A stretch of DNA of 64,000 bases from NCBI GenBank assembly GCA_947623465.1, contig CANQGU010000006.1, positions 1 to 64,000 on the forward strand, written 5' to 3'. The notes beneath the pieces were generated by a model. That model was not told the origin of the DNA, searched no databases, and saw only the letters and a list, made by a program, of their open reading frames with translations. A program made the position numbers and the translations under genes. Positions 19,897-31,214 of the stretch are shown piece by piece. Position 1 is the first letter of the stretch. Each line of letters opens with the position of its first letter. Origin of the DNA: an uncultured Clostridia bacterium (GTDB lineage Bacteria; Bacillota; Clostridia; TANB77; CAG-508).

Positions 19897-22086
19897 ATGT
19901 TTAAAGTTTATGAAACAGAATTAGCAGGAAGAAAGCTAACTATAGAAACAGGAAAAATGGCAGCACTAAGCAATGGAAGTGTATTAGTTAGATATGGTGA
20001 TACATCTGTAATGGTAAATGTTACAGCATCAAAAGAACCAAGAGAGGGAATAGACTTTTTCCCATTATCTGTAGATTTTGAAGAAAAATTATATTCAGTA
20101 GGAAAAATTCCAGGATCTTATACAAAAAGAGAAGGAAAACCAAGTGATAAATCAATACTTACATCAAGAGCAATAGATAGACCTCTAAGACCTTTATTCC
20201 CAAAAGATTTCAGAAATGATGTAGTAGTAGTTGCAACAGTACTTTCAGTAGAACAAGACAATTCGCCAGAAATTGCTGCAATGATAGGAGCATCTTGTGC
20301 ATTATCAATTTCAGATATTCCATTTGGAGGTCCAACAGCAGCAGTAAATGTAGGATTAGTAAATGACGAAATAATAATAAACCCAACAGAGGAACAAAGA
20401 AAAGTAAGTGATTTAACTTTAACAGTTGCAGGAACACATGACAAAATTGCAATGATAGAAGCTGGAGCAAATGAAGTTTCAGATGAAATTATGTTAGAAG
20501 CAATAAAGAAAGCACATGTTGAAATTCAAAAATTATGTGAGTTTATTTCAAAAATAAAAGAAGAAATTGGTAAACCAAAATTTGAGTATAAATCTTTCGC
20601 AGTTATTCCAGAAATGTATGATTATTTATCAGAAAATTATAAAGATGAAATGAAAACAGCTGTTACAGAAAAAGACAAAACTGTAAGAGACGATAATGTT
20701 GCAAAATTAAATGAAAAAGTAAATGAAGAATATAAAGAAAAATTTGGAGAAGAAAAATTTGAAGAAGATAAAGCCCAAATTTCAGAAGCTTTATATAAAT
20801 TAGAAAAGAAAATTGTAAGAGACATGATATTCTATGAACACAAACGTGTTGATGGAAGAGAATTAGACGAAATTAGACCTCTTTCATGTGAAGTTGGTGT
20901 AATACCTAGAGTACATGGAAGTGGATTATTCACAAGAGGTTTAACACAAGTAATGTCTATTACAACACTTGGTATGATAAGTGAAGAACAAGAATTAGAT
21001 GGAATAGATACAGAAACAAGTAAAAGATATATGCATCAATACAACTTCCCTGCATATTCAGTAGGAGAAGCAAGACCATCAAGAGGTCCTGGAAGACGTG
21101 AAATTGGTCATGGAGCTTTAGCAGAAAAAGCATTAGTTCCAGTACTTCCATCTGTGGAAGAATTCCCTTATGCAATAAGAGTTGTATCTGAAATTCTATC
21201 TTCAAATGGTTCAACTTCACAAGGAAGTATATGTGCAAGTTCATTAAGCTTAATGGATGCAGGTGTTCCAATAAAAAGACCGGTTGCAGGAATTTCAACA
21301 GGTTTAGTAACAGATCCTGAAGATGAAAACAACTATGTAATGCTTACAGATATCCAAGGAATAGAAGATTTCTTTGGAGATATGGACTTTAAAGTTGGAG
21401 GAACAGAAAAAGGAATTACAGCAATACAAGTAGATATAAAAGTAGATGGACTATCTTTTGATATAATAAAAGAAGCATTTGAGAGAACTCATAAAGCTAG
21501 ATTATATATTTTAAATGATATAATGAAACCACAAATTGCTGAGCCAAGAGAAGAGATATCTGAATATGCTCCAAAAATTATTACAACAAAAATAAAGGTA
21601 GACAAAATAAAAGATGTAATAGGAACAGGCGGAAAAGTCATAAATAAAATAATAGAAGAAACAGGAGTAAAAATAGACATTGAAGAAGATGGACAAGTAT
21701 TTATTTATGGTCAAAACAGCGAAAAAGCTTATGATGCATTAGACATGATAGAAGATATAGTTCGTGAAATCGAAGTTGGTGGAATTTACTATGGTGCAGT
21801 AACAAGAATAACATCTTTTGGAGCCTTTGTAGATTTAGGAAATGGAAAAGAAGGTTTACTTCATATTTCTAAAATTGCAAAAGAACATATAAGAAGAGTT
21901 GAAGATTATATAAAAATAGGAGAAAAAGTAACTGTAAAAGTTACAGAAATTGACCATCAAGGAAGAATAAGCTTAGCTATGAATGAGTTAAGAGAAAAAA
22001 GAAAAGAACTAAAAGATGCAGAAGAACATGAAAATATAGAAGAAAATAAAATAGAAGAAAATAATGAAGAAACAGGAGAAGAATAA
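19897..22086 (+). CDS. pnp: Polyribonucleotide nucleotidyltransferase (PNPase)
   Basis: A phosphorolytic 3-prime to 5-prime exoribonuclease. Two RNase PH domains flank a helical linker, followed by KH (DVIGTGGKVINKIIEETGVK) and S1 (GAVTRITSFGAFVDLGNGKE) domains and an acidic tail. The ATG at 19897 is preferred over the in-frame ATG at 19879, because GGAGGA at 19881-19886 is the ribosome site for the later start. Length is 729 aa. No CGG is in frame. Confidence 0.96.
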   Translation: MFKVYETELAGRKLTIETGKMAALSNGSVLVRYGDTSVMVNVTASKEPREGIDFFPLSVDFEEKLYSVGKIPGSYTKREGKPSDKSILTSRAIDRPLRPLFPKDFRNDVVVVATVLSVEQDNSPEIAAMIGASCALSISDIPFGGPTAAVNVGLVNDEIIINPTEEQRKVSDLTLTVAGTHDKIAMIEAGANEVSDEIMLEAIKKAHVEIQKLCEFISKIKEEIGKPKFEYKSFAVIPEMYDYLSENYKDEMKTAVTEKDKTVRDDNVAKLNEKVNEEYKEKFGEEKFEEDKAQISEALYKLEKKIVRDMIFYEHKRVDGRELDEIRPLSCEVGVIPRVHGSGLFTRGLTQVMSITTLGMISEEQELDGIDTETSKRYMHQYNFPAYSVGEARPSRGPGRREIGHGALAEKALVPVLPSVEEFPYAIRVVSEILSSNGSTSQGSICASSLSLMDAGVPIKRPVAGISTGLVTDPEDENNYVMLTDIQGIEDFFGDMDFKVGGTEKGITAIQVDIKVDGLSFDIIKEAFERTHKARLYILNDIMKPQIAEPREEISEYAPKIITTKIKVDKIKDVIGTGGKVINKIIEETGVKIDIEEDGQVFIYGQNSEKAYDALDMIEDIVREIEVGGIYYGAVTRITSFGAFVDLGNGKEGLLHISKIAKEHIRRVEDYIKIGEKVTVKVTEIDHQGRISLAMNELREKRKELKDAEEHENIEENKIEENNEETGEE

Positions 22087-22152
22087 AAATATTTTAACCA
22101 TATGACTTTAAAATAAAAAATACAATTAAATAAAATAAGAAAATAAAAAATG

Positions 22153-22197
22153 AAAGGAGGAAGGTGCTAAATTAAATTTAGCACAAGAAAAAAGATG
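22153..22197 (+). promoter_or_regulatory. scpA ribosome site with a hairpin between Shine-Dalgarno and start
   Basis: AAAGGAGG at 22153-22160 is followed by a perfect 10-bp palindrome at 22164-22184 and only then, after 10 nt, the ATG at 22195. The linear distance is too long for normal initiation; folding the hairpin would bring the two together. The upstream in-frame stop excludes an earlier ATG. Confidence 0.6.
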
Positions 22198-22938
22198 CCA
22201 ATATTAACTTTACAAACAAAAAAATATGCAATAAAACTAGATAATTTTCAAGGTCCATTAGATTTACTATGTAATTTAATAGAAAAAAATAAAATGGACA
22301 TATATGATATAAAACTAGACGAAATAACAGACCAATATATAGAATATTTAAAACAAGCTGAAGAATTAAATCTAGAATTGGCGAGCGAATTTGTAACTAT
22401 GGCATCAACCCTTCTTTATTTAAAATCTAAAAAGCTTCTTCCTGGAAAGCAAATAGATGAAGAAGAAATATCAGAAGATGAACTTATAAGAAGAATTATA
22501 GAATATAAAAAATACAAAGATATAACAGTAAAATTAAAACATGCTTTTGAACAAAATGCTTTAAGATTTTACAAATTACCAGAAAATATAGAACTTCCAA
22601 CTCAACAAATTGAAGAAAAATATGAAGAAAACATTATTCCGCAAGTTTACCAAGAATTGTGGGATAGAAATCAAGACAAAATAAACGAAAATGCAAATAA
22701 TATTGAAAAAATAGCAATTACAGAAACATACACTGTAGTTAGTAAAGTAAAAGAAATGTTTAAAGAACTTATAAAAAATAAAAGTTTTGTATTTAACAAA
22801 TTATTTTCTATAAAAAAACATAATAAACAAGAAGTAGTAACAGCTTTTTCTGGACTTTTAGAGCTTTCTAAAAGAGAAAAAGTAGAAACTAAGCAAGATG
22901 AACTTTTTGGAGACATAAATGTTAAGAGAAAAAAATAA
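22195..22938 (+). CDS. scpA: Segregation and condensation protein ScpA
   Basis: The kleisin subunit of the SMC-ScpAB condensin. The N-terminal DNFQGPLDLLCNLIEKNKMD is the SMC-neck-binding signature, and a C-terminal winged helix follows after an acidic linker. Length is 247 aa. Its usual partner scpB is not adjacent: the gene is followed by a long hairpin and then the glycolytic genes. Its start has an unusual hairpin-spaced ribosome site. Confidence 0.92.
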   Translation: MPILTLQTKKYAIKLDNFQGPLDLLCNLIEKNKMDIYDIKLDEITDQYIEYLKQAEELNLELASEFVTMASTLLYLKSKKLLPGKQIDEEEISEDELIRRIIEYKKYKDITVKLKHAFEQNALRFYKLPENIELPTQQIEEKYEENIIPQVYQELWDRNQDKINENANNIEKIAITETYTVVSKVKEMFKELIKNKSFVFNKLFSIKKHNKQEVVTAFSGLLELSKREKVETKQDELFGDINVKRKK

Positions 22939-22966
22939 AATTTGTGTTAATAGATATTTTTTAAAT

Positions 22967-23122
22967 TAAATACTTGTAATGATTTATTTTTAGAGCTTTG
23001 GTGTCGCAACTTTAATATTTTAAATATATTAATATGAAAGTTGCTCCAGTCGCCTTTCACTTCGTTTCAGTTGCTCGCTTACGCAGCTCTTTCAAATAAA
23101 TCATTACAGGTATTTTTTATTA
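22967..23122 (+). repeat. Large nested hairpin element between scpA and gap
   Basis: Outer arms at 22967-22989 and 23094-23116 pair over more than 20 bp, including 15 perfect consecutive pairs. A second stem (AGAGCT with AGCTCT) and an inner stem around GCAACTTT/AAAGTTGC lie within. The right arm runs into a T tract, so the whole could terminate scpA, but it is much longer than needed. The inner part is GC-richer than its surroundings. It fills the 320-nt gap before gap; no protein-coding content was seen. Confidence 0.65.
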
Positions 23123-23166
23123 AAGAATATTCTATTAACAAAATTTACTTTTTTATTCCAAACCCC

Positions 23167-23195
23167 TTGTAATATTTTTAGAATTGGTATAGAAT
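23167..23195 (+). promoter_or_regulatory. Promoter of the glycolytic operon
   Basis: TTGTAA at 23167-23172 and TAGAAT at 23190-23195 with a 17-nt spacer, 65 nt upstream of gap. Moderate match to consensus. Confidence 0.55.
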
Positions 23196-23259
23196 AAACA
23201 TATCGAAAAAGGATACAATAAATAAAAACATTAAAACATATTATAAAGGAGGAATTTTT

Positions 23260-24276
23260 ATGTCAGTAAAAGTAGCCATTAATGGTTTTGGACGTATAGG
23301 ACGTCTTGCATTTAGACAAATGTTTGGAGCAGAAGGGTATGAAATAGTTGCAATAAATGATTTAACTAGCCCTAAAATGTTAGCTCACTTACTTAAATAT
23401 GATTCAGCACAAGGAAGATATGATAAAGCAGATACAGTAACTGCAGGAGAAGATTCAATAACAGTAGATGGAAAAGAAATAAAAATATATGCAATAGCAA
23501 ATGCAGAAGAACTTCCTTGGGGAGAAATTGGAGTAGATGTTGTATTAGAATGTACAGGTTTCTATACAACAAAAGAAAAAGCTATGGCACATATTAATGC
23601 AGGGGCTAAAAAAGTAGTTATTTCTGCACCAGCAGGAAATGATTTACCTACAGTTGTTTTTGGTGTAAACGAAAACATATTAACACCAGAAGACACTGTA
23701 ATTTCAGCAGCATCATGCACAACAAACTGCTTAGCACCAATGGCTAAAGCATTAAATGATTATGCACCAATTCAATCTGGAATAATGTCAACAATACATG
23801 CATATACAGGTGACCAAATGCTTTTAGATGGTCCGCACAGAAAAGGAAATTTAAGACGTGCAAGAGCAGCTGCTATAAATATAGTACCAAACTCTACAGG
23901 TGCAGCTAAAGCAATAGGACTTGTTATACCAGAATTAAATGGAAAATTAATTGGATCAGCTCAACGTGTTCCTGTTCCAACAGGCTCTACAACAATATTA
24001 ACAGCTGTAGTAAAAGGACAAGACATAACACCTGAAAGCATAAATGCAGCAATGAAAGCTCAAAGTAATCAATCTTTTGGATATACAGAAGAAGAAATAG
24101 TTTCTTCAGATGTTATAGGAATGAGATATGGTTCATTATTTGACGCAACACAAACAATGTGTATGCCATTAGGAAACGACTTATATCAAGTTCAAGTTGT
24201 ATCTTGGTATGATAACGAAAATTCTTATACTAGCCAAATGGTTAGAACTATAAAATATTTTGCAGAATTAGGATAA
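23260..24276 (+). CDS. gap: Glyceraldehyde-3-phosphate dehydrogenase
   Basis: Oxidises and phosphorylates glyceraldehyde-3-phosphate with NAD. The N-terminal Rossmann motif is [13 protein letters not shown], catalytic Cys153 lies in SAASCTTNC, and [10 protein letters not shown] and [12 protein letters not shown] are present. Length is 338 aa. AGGAGG precedes the ATG. It is the first gene of gap-pgk-tpiA-gpmI, the lower glycolysis cluster. Confidence 0.97.
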   Translation: MSVKVAINGFGRIGRLAFRQMFGAEGYEIVAINDLTSPKMLAHLLKYDSAQGRYDKADTVTAGEDSITVDGKEIKIYAIANAEELPWGEIGVDVVLECTGFYTTKEKAMAHINAGAKKVVISAPAGNDLPTVVFGVNENILTPEDTVISAASCTTNCLAPMAKALNDYAPIQSGIMSTIHAYTGDQMLLDGPHRKGNLRRARAAAINIVPNSTGAAKAIGLVIPELNGKLIGSAQRVPVPTGSTTILTAVVKGQDITPESINAAMKAQSNQSFGYTEEEIVSSDVIGMRYGSLFDATQTMCMPLGNDLYQVQVVSWYDNENSYTSQMVRTIKYFAELG

Positions 24277-24391
24277 TATAAATAAATTAGGGTGGCGGAA
24301 GGTTCTTTGCTGCCTTATATTTATTGGAAATAAAATTAATCATTTAATATATAATAAATAAAAGAAAAGCAAGAAAGGTAAGGGATTAACT

Positions 24392-25576
24392 ATGAATAAA
24401 AAAACAGTTAAAGATATAGATTTAAAAGATAAAAAAGTTTTAGTAAGATGTGACTTTAATGTTCCTATGGACGAAAATCAAAATATTACTGATGATACAA
24501 GAATAAAAGCAGCTCTACCTACAATAAATTATTTATTAGAGCAAAATTGTAAAGTAATATTATGTTCTCATTTAGGAAGACCAAAAGGAGAAGTATTGCC
24601 AGAATTTTCTTTAAAACCAGTAGCAAAAGAATTATCTAAATTACTTGGAAAAGATGTTGTTATGGCAAATGATGTTGTAGGAGAGGATGCTAAACAAAAA
24701 GCAGAAAACTTACAAAATGGAGAAGTTTTATTACTTGAAAATTTAAGATTCCACAGAGAAGAAACAGACAATGACCCAGAATTTGCAAAAAAACTTGCTT
24801 CATTTGGAGAAGTTTTTGTAAATGATGCATTTGGAACAGCGCACAGAGCACACGCTTCAACAGAAGGTGTAACAAAATATTTACCTGCTGTATCTGGATT
24901 TTTGATTGAAAAAGAACTTAAATTTTTAGGAGATGCAATATCTAATCCAGAAAGACCATTTATGGCAATATTAGGAGGAAGAAAAGTTTCAGATAAAATA
25001 GGTGTAATAGAAAGCTTACTTGAAAAAGTTGATGTATTGCTTATTGGTGGAGCAATGGCATACACATTTTTTAAAGCAATGGGATATGGAGTTGGAGATT
25101 CAATATGTGAACTAGATAAATTGGATTTAGCAAAAGAATTAATGCAAAAAGCAAAAGACAAAAATGTTAAATTCATGTTACCTGTTGATACAAAAGTAGG
25201 AAAAGAATTTGATCCAAATACAGAAAGCAAAGTAGTAAAAAATTCTGAAATACCAAATGGTTGGGAAGGCTTCGATATAGGAACTGAAACAATTAAAATA
25301 TATTCAGAAGAATTACAAAAAGCAAAAACTATAATATGGAATGGACCTCTTGGATTATCAGAATTTGAGCAATTTGCAGTTGGAACAAACTCAATTGCAA
25401 AAGTTTTAGCTGATTTAGATGCTGTTAAAATTATAGGTGGAGGAGATTCAGCAGCTGCTATTGAAAAAGCAGGTTTAGCAGACAAATTTACTCACATTTC
25501 AACAGGCGGAGGAGCATCTTTAGAATTCCTAGAAGGAAGAAAATTACCAGGAATAGAAGCGCTATTAGATAAATAA
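24392..25576 (+). CDS. pgk: Phosphoglycerate kinase
   Basis: Transfers phosphate from 1,3-bisphosphoglycerate to ADP. The substrate motif [20 protein letters not shown] is at residues 18-37, CSHLGRPKG follows, and the nucleotide-binding C-terminal segment includes [13 protein letters not shown]. Length is 394 aa, standard. A 115-nt spacer containing a short imperfect hairpin separates it from gap. Confidence 0.97.
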   Translation: MNKKTVKDIDLKDKKVLVRCDFNVPMDENQNITDDTRIKAALPTINYLLEQNCKVILCSHLGRPKGEVLPEFSLKPVAKELSKLLGKDVVMANDVVGEDAKQKAENLQNGEVLLLENLRFHREETDNDPEFAKKLASFGEVFVNDAFGTAHRAHASTEGVTKYLPAVSGFLIEKELKFLGDAISNPERPFMAILGGRKVSDKIGVIESLLEKVDVLLIGGAMAYTFFKAMGYGVGDSICELDKLDLAKELMQKAKDKNVKFMLPVDTKVGKEFDPNTESKVVKNSEIPNGWEGFDIGTETIKIYSEELQKAKTIIWNGPLGLSEFEQFAVGTNSIAKVLADLDAVKIIGGGDSAAAIEKAGLADKFTHISTGGGASLEFLEGRKLPGIEALLDK

Positions 25577-25670
25577 AAATTAAAAATAAAAAGCATAAAA
25601 AAATATTATAAATATAATAAAAATTATAATTAAATATAAAAAATCCTAAAATATAGAAGGAGTTAAATCT

Positions 25671-26423
25671 ATGAGAAAAAAAATAATTGCAGGAAATTGG
25701 AAAATGAACATGCTTCCAAACGAAGCAATTGAAATGATACAACAATTAACAGACTATGTAAAAGATACAGAAAATGAAGTTGTTTTATGTGTGCCATATA
25801 CAGATTTATTCTATGCTTTACTAACAGCACAAGGAACAAATATAAAAATAGGAGCTCAAAATATGCACTATGAAGAAAAAGGTGCATATACAGGAGAAGT
25901 ATCTCCTAAAATGCTTAAATCTATAGGAGTAGAATATGTAATAATAGGGCACTCTGAAAGAAGACAATATTTTGCAGAAACAGACGAAACAGTAAACAAA
26001 AAAGTAAAAGCTGCATTTGCAAATGATTTAAAACCTATAGTATGTGTAGGAGAAACTTTAGAACAAAGAGAAGCAGGAAATGCATTTGATATAATAACTT
26101 CTCAAACAGAGAAAGCATTAGATGGTTTAAGCCCAGAACAGGCAGAAAATACAATAATTGCGTATGAACCAATATGGGCAATAGGTACAGGAAAAACTGC
26201 AACAAGTGAAGATGCAAATGAAGCTTGTAAAAAAATAAGAGAAAAAATTTCCGAAATCTATGGACAAAACGTGGCAAACAGAGTTATAATACAGTACGGC
26301 GGAAGTATGAAACCAGAAAATGCCAAAGAATTACTTCAAATGTCAGATATAGATGGAGGCTTAATTGGCGGTGCAAGCTTAAAAGCAGAGACATTTGAAA
26401 AAATAGTAAATTATAATAAATAA
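25671..26423 (+). CDS. tpiA: Triose-phosphate isomerase
   Basis: Interconverts dihydroxyacetone phosphate and glyceraldehyde-3-phosphate. Catalytic residues are in GNWKMN (Lys), GHSERRQYF (His) and YEPIWAIGTGKTA (Glu plus flexible loop 6); YGGSMKPENA binds phosphate. Length is 250 aa. AAGGAG precedes the ATG. Confidence 0.97.
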   Translation: MRKKIIAGNWKMNMLPNEAIEMIQQLTDYVKDTENEVVLCVPYTDLFYALLTAQGTNIKIGAQNMHYEEKGAYTGEVSPKMLKSIGVEYVIIGHSERRQYFAETDETVNKKVKAAFANDLKPIVCVGETLEQREAGNAFDIITSQTEKALDGLSPEQAENTIIAYEPIWAIGTGKTATSEDANEACKKIREKISEIYGQNVANRVIIQYGGSMKPENAKELLQMSDIDGGLIGGASLKAETFEKIVNYNK

Positions 26424-26468
26424 TTGCGGCATGCTTTCTAGGCAATATAAGAAAGGGATGGAAATTTT

Positions 26469-28004
26469 ATGGAAGACAAATTAACAATGCTAATGATATT
26501 AGATGGATTTGGAGACAATCTTCAAAAAGAAGGTAATGCAATAAAACTTGCCAAAACACCTAATATAGATAAACTTATGAAAAAATATCCTACAACGAAA
26601 ATAGAAGCAAGTGGTCTAGCAGTAGGACTTCCAGAAGGACAAATGGGAAATTCTGAAGTTGGACACACAAATATTGGTGCAGGAAGAATAGTATACCAAG
26701 AATTAACAAGAATAACAAAATCAATAGAAGATGGAGATTTCTTTTCTAACCCTGAACTTGTAAAAGCAATGGAAAATTGCAAGAAGAATAATTCTAAACT
26801 TCATATACTAGGTTTGGTATCAGACGGAGGAGTTCATAGTCACAATAGACATTTATATGGATTACTAGAAATGGCTAAAAGAAAAGGAGTAGAAAATGTA
26901 TATGTACATTGTTTCTTAGATGGAAGAGACACACCTCCTGCTTCTGCAGAAAGTTATTTGTTAGACTTAGAAGAAAAAATGAAAGAAAAAGAAGTTGGAA
27001 AAATAGCAAGTATATCAGGAAGATTCTACGCTATGGATAGAGACAAACGTTGGAATAGAATAGAAAAGGCATATAGAGCATTAGTTTACGGAGAAGGAAA
27101 TAAAGCAGGTTCAAGTATTAATGCAATAGAAAGTTCTTATCAAAAAGAAGTATTTGACGAATTTGTTGAACCTACAGTTATAACAAATGGTTCAAAACCT
27201 ATTGCAACTATAGAAGATGGAGATTCTGTAATTTTCTTCAACTTTAGACCAGATAGAGCAAGACAAATTACACGTTCAATAGTAGATAAAGATTTTAAAG
27301 AATTTGAAACTAAAAAAATGGATGTATATTTTGTATGCTTTACAAGTTATGATGAAACAATGCCAAATGTTCATATAGCATTTAAAAAAGAAGCTATAAA
27401 AAATACATTAGGAGAAGTTGTAAGCAAATCAGGTGGAACACAATTAAGAATTGCAGAAACAGAAAAATATGCACATGTCACATTTTTCTTTAATGGAGGA
27501 GAAGAAAAACAATATGAAAACGAAGACAGAATTTTAGTACCATCTCCAAAAGTTGAAACTTATGATATGAAGCCTGAAATGAGTGCTTATGAAGTAACAG
27601 AAAAAGTAATAGATGCAATAAAACAAAAAAAATACAATACAATAATACTTAATTTTGCAAATCCAGATATGGTAGGACACACAGGAAACTTAAATGCCGC
27701 AATAAAGGCAATAGAAACAATAGATGAATGTGTAGGCAAAATCTTAGAAAGTATATTAGAGCAAAAAGCAAATTTAATAATAACAGCAGACCATGGAAAT
27801 GCAGAACAAATGATAGATTATACAACAGGAGAACCACACACAGCTCATACAACAAACTTAGTACCATTAACTTTAATATCTGAAAAAGAAAATTTAAAAT
27901 TAAGAGATGGCGGAAAATTAGCAGATATAGCACCAACAATGTTAGAATTAATGGGACTAGAAAAACCAGAAGAAATGACAGGAGTTAGCTTAATAGAAAA
28001 ATAA
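26469..28004 (+). CDS. gpmI: 2,3-bisphosphoglycerate-independent phosphoglycerate mutase
   Basis: The metal-dependent mutase converting 3- to 2-phosphoglycerate. Alkaline-phosphatase-type metal motifs flank the insert: LDGFGDN at the start, phosphorylated Ser62 in [14 protein letters not shown], and [10 protein letters not shown] with HTAHTTN near the end. Length is 511 aa. Found in the usual order after tpiA. Confidence 0.97.
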   Translation: MEDKLTMLMILDGFGDNLQKEGNAIKLAKTPNIDKLMKKYPTTKIEASGLAVGLPEGQMGNSEVGHTNIGAGRIVYQELTRITKSIEDGDFFSNPELVKAMENCKKNNSKLHILGLVSDGGVHSHNRHLYGLLEMAKRKGVENVYVHCFLDGRDTPPASAESYLLDLEEKMKEKEVGKIASISGRFYAMDRDKRWNRIEKAYRALVYGEGNKAGSSINAIESSYQKEVFDEFVEPTVITNGSKPIATIEDGDSVIFFNFRPDRARQITRSIVDKDFKEFETKKMDVYFVCFTSYDETMPNVHIAFKKEAIKNTLGEVVSKSGGTQLRIAETEKYAHVTFFFNGGEEKQYENEDRILVPSPKVETYDMKPEMSAYEVTEKVIDAIKQKKYNTIILNFANPDMVGHTGNLNAAIKAIETIDECVGKILESILEQKANLIITADHGNAEQMIDYTTGEPHTAHTTNLVPLTLISEKENLKLRDGGKLADIAPTMLELMGLEKPEEMTGVSLIEK

Positions 28005-28049
28005 AAGTATATAAGAAATACAATAATAAAAGTATATAAAAAATAAGAA

Positions 28050-28079
28050 ATGCAACAAATAACGGAAAAATACTATAAT
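28050..28079 (+). promoter_or_regulatory. Possible promoter for the YezG-like gene
   Basis: A perfect TATAAT at 28074-28079 with ATGCAA at 28050-28055, an 18-nt spacer. The -35 resembles the TTGCAA box used elsewhere in the window. Confidence 0.5.
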
Positions 28080-28115
28080 AAGAAAGACAAAAGCTAAAGA
28101 TACATTAAATTTTTA

Positions 28116-28156
28116 AGAAGGGGGAAAGTTAATTTTATTAACGAGTCAAAAGGATG
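28116..28156 (+). promoter_or_regulatory. Hairpin-spaced ribosome site of the YezG-like gene
   Basis: GAAGGGGGAAA is followed by a perfect 6-bp hairpin with a 3-nt loop (28128-28142), then a second weak AAAGG immediately before the ATG at 28154. The strong site is about 30 nt from the start unless the hairpin is folded. Confidence 0.45.
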
Positions 28157-28888
28157 CTAAGAACTACAAAAAACATGAGGGATAAATATGAAAAAATCCA
28201 AAATTATTTGTTCGATTTAATCCCAGAAAAATGGGAAGAAATTTATTTATATGCATCTGTTTTTGAAAATGCAGATGATGAGCAAACAGGAGAAATGTAT
28301 TTTTATTATTTTCCTAAAAGTTTACTTAAAAAGAAGCCTGTAAATGTATATGAAGTACCAAAAAAATTTAATATAAATGAAACAGAATATTTAAAAATTG
28401 TAGATAATTTATATCAAATTATTCAAGACCTAAAACAAGATTTTAAAGATACAGAGCAAAGACTATGGACAAATCTTACAATATCTATAGTAAATTCAAA
28501 ATTCAAAATAGAATTTTTCTATGATAAAATAAGTGGTGAAGAATATTCAAGTTATATAAGGCATGTAGTATGGAGATATCAATATCTACATTTAGGTGGC
28601 GAACTAAAAGAAGAAAGAAAAATTTTAGAAAAATATTTAGATAATATGTCATATACAACAAAAGAAAAAGAAGAATATCAAGCAGGTATGTATGTTAAAG
28701 CAATAAACAATGTAGTTGGTTTTGATAAAGAAATTGAAGTTGCTCAAGAAAAACAAAAAGAACAAGAGCAAAAATCAATTGAGCAAGAAGAACGAAAAAA
28801 TAAAAAGTTGCAAGAAAAAGCTAAAAAAGAAGAAGAAAAAAGAAGAAAAGAAGAAGAAAAAAATAAAAATCAGATTTTGAAAGTTTAA
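28154..28888 (+). CDS. YezG/DUF600-like protein with a charged coiled-coil tail
   Basis: Residues about 8-150 resemble the YezG (DUF600) immunity/antitoxin family: IPEKWEEIYLYASVFENAD near the start, WTNLTISIVNSKFKIEFFYD in the middle, and a SSYIRHVVWRYQYL segment. The last 60 residues are an uninterrupted Glu/Lys/Gln coiled coil, which is not typical of YezG. No LXG toxin is encoded nearby; its neighbours are glycolytic genes, so it may have lost its toxin or taken another job. The start at 28154 is preferred; ATG at 28175 is an alternative. The YezG link is by sequence resemblance only. Confidence 0.7.
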   Translation: MLRTTKNMRDKYEKIQNYLFDLIPEKWEEIYLYASVFENADDEQTGEMYFYYFPKSLLKKKPVNVYEVPKKFNINETEYLKIVDNLYQIIQDLKQDFKDTEQRLWTNLTISIVNSKFKIEFFYDKISGEEYSSYIRHVVWRYQYLHLGGELKEERKILEKYLDNMSYTTKEKEEYQAGMYVKAINNVVGFDKEIEVAQEKQKEQEQKSIEQEERKNKKLQEKAKKEEEKRRKEEEKNKNQILKV

Positions 28889-28925
28889 ATAATATCAAAA
28901 TTAAAGAAAATTAAAAAATTAAATG

Positions 28926-29037
28926 AAAATAAAATAAAAAAATCAAAATAAAATAAAAAATCAAAATAAAATAAAAAAATCAAAATAAAATAAAAAATCA
29001 AAATAAAATAAAAAAATCAAAATTAAATAGAAAAATC
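28926..29037 (+). repeat. Six-copy A/T tandem repeat upstream of eno
   Basis: Units of 19, 18, 19, 18, 19 and 19 nt, each with two AAAAT blocks, an A-run of 6-7 and TC. The alternating lengths imply an older 37-nt unit. Only the last copy is diverged. It sits between the YezG-like gene and eno and will bend DNA as a phased A-tract array. Confidence 0.85.
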
Positions 29038-29109
29038 AAATTAAAAAATAAAAAATTATCAAAAAGTTAAAAATTAAAAAAATATAAAAATTTTAAGGAG
29101 GAATTTTAA

Positions 29110-30417
<1,308 letters not shown>

Positions 30418-30459
30418 TATAGGTTCAAATATAAGTAAAAATAAAAGGAGGAAAGAGTC

Positions 30460-31185
30460 ATGTCAGGACACTCAAAATGGCACAATATTGCAGCAAAAAA
30501 AGGAAAAGCAGATGCTGCAAGAGGTAAGATTTTTACAAAATTAGGAAGAGAATTACTAGTTGCAGTAAAACAAGGAGGACCAGATCCAGATGGAAACTCA
30601 AGTTTAAAAGCAGTAATTGCAAAATGTAAAGCAGCAAACATGCCAAATGATACAATAAACAATGCAATTAAAAAAGCATCAGGAGAAGGAAGTGCAGCAA
30701 ATTACGAAGAAATAGTTTATGAAGGATATGGACCAAATGGAGTAGCTTTAATTGTTGAAGCAAGTACAGACAACAAAAACAGAACAGCAGCAGATGTAAG
30801 ACATGCATTTGACAAATCAGGTGGAAATTTAGGAACAACAGGATGTGTGTCATATATGTTTAACAAAAAAGGAGTTATGGTAATAGAAAAAGAAAATTGT
30901 CCAATAGACGAAGAAGAATTAATGATGCTTGCAATAGAAAGTGGAGCAGAAGATTTTGAAACTCAAGAAGAAGTTTATGAAATTACAACTGCACCAAATG
31001 ATTTTACAGAAGTATCAGAAAAACTTCAAGAAGCAGGAATTACTTTTTTAGAAGCATCTGTACAAATGGTTCCATCAACTACTGTTAGTTTAGATGAGCA
31101 TTCGGCAGAAAAAATGGAAAAAATGATAGAAAGATTAGAAGATTTAGACGATGTAATGAATGTATATCACAATTGGGAAGAATAA
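30460..31185 (+). CDS. YebC/PmpR family regulator
   Basis: A conserved 241-aa protein beginning [20 protein letters not shown] with a central [19 protein letters not shown]. Family members are described as DNA-binding regulators, and some (TACO1/YebC2 types) act as translation factors for difficult peptide motifs. AAGGAGG precedes the ATG. Whether this one acts on transcription or translation cannot be read from the sequence. It follows eno by 42 nt. Confidence 0.94.
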   Translation: MSGHSKWHNIAAKKGKADAARGKIFTKLGRELLVAVKQGGPDPDGNSSLKAVIAKCKAANMPNDTINNAIKKASGEGSAANYEEIVYEGYGPNGVALIVEASTDNKNRTAADVRHAFDKSGGNLGTTGCVSYMFNKKGVMVIEKENCPIDEEELMMLAIESGAEDFETQEEVYEITTAPNDFTEVSEKLQEAGITFLEASVQMVPSTTVSLDEHSAEKMEKMIERLEDLDDVMNVYHNWEE

Positions 31186-31214
31186 TTTAAATATTGAAAA
31201 GGAAATAAAAAATT

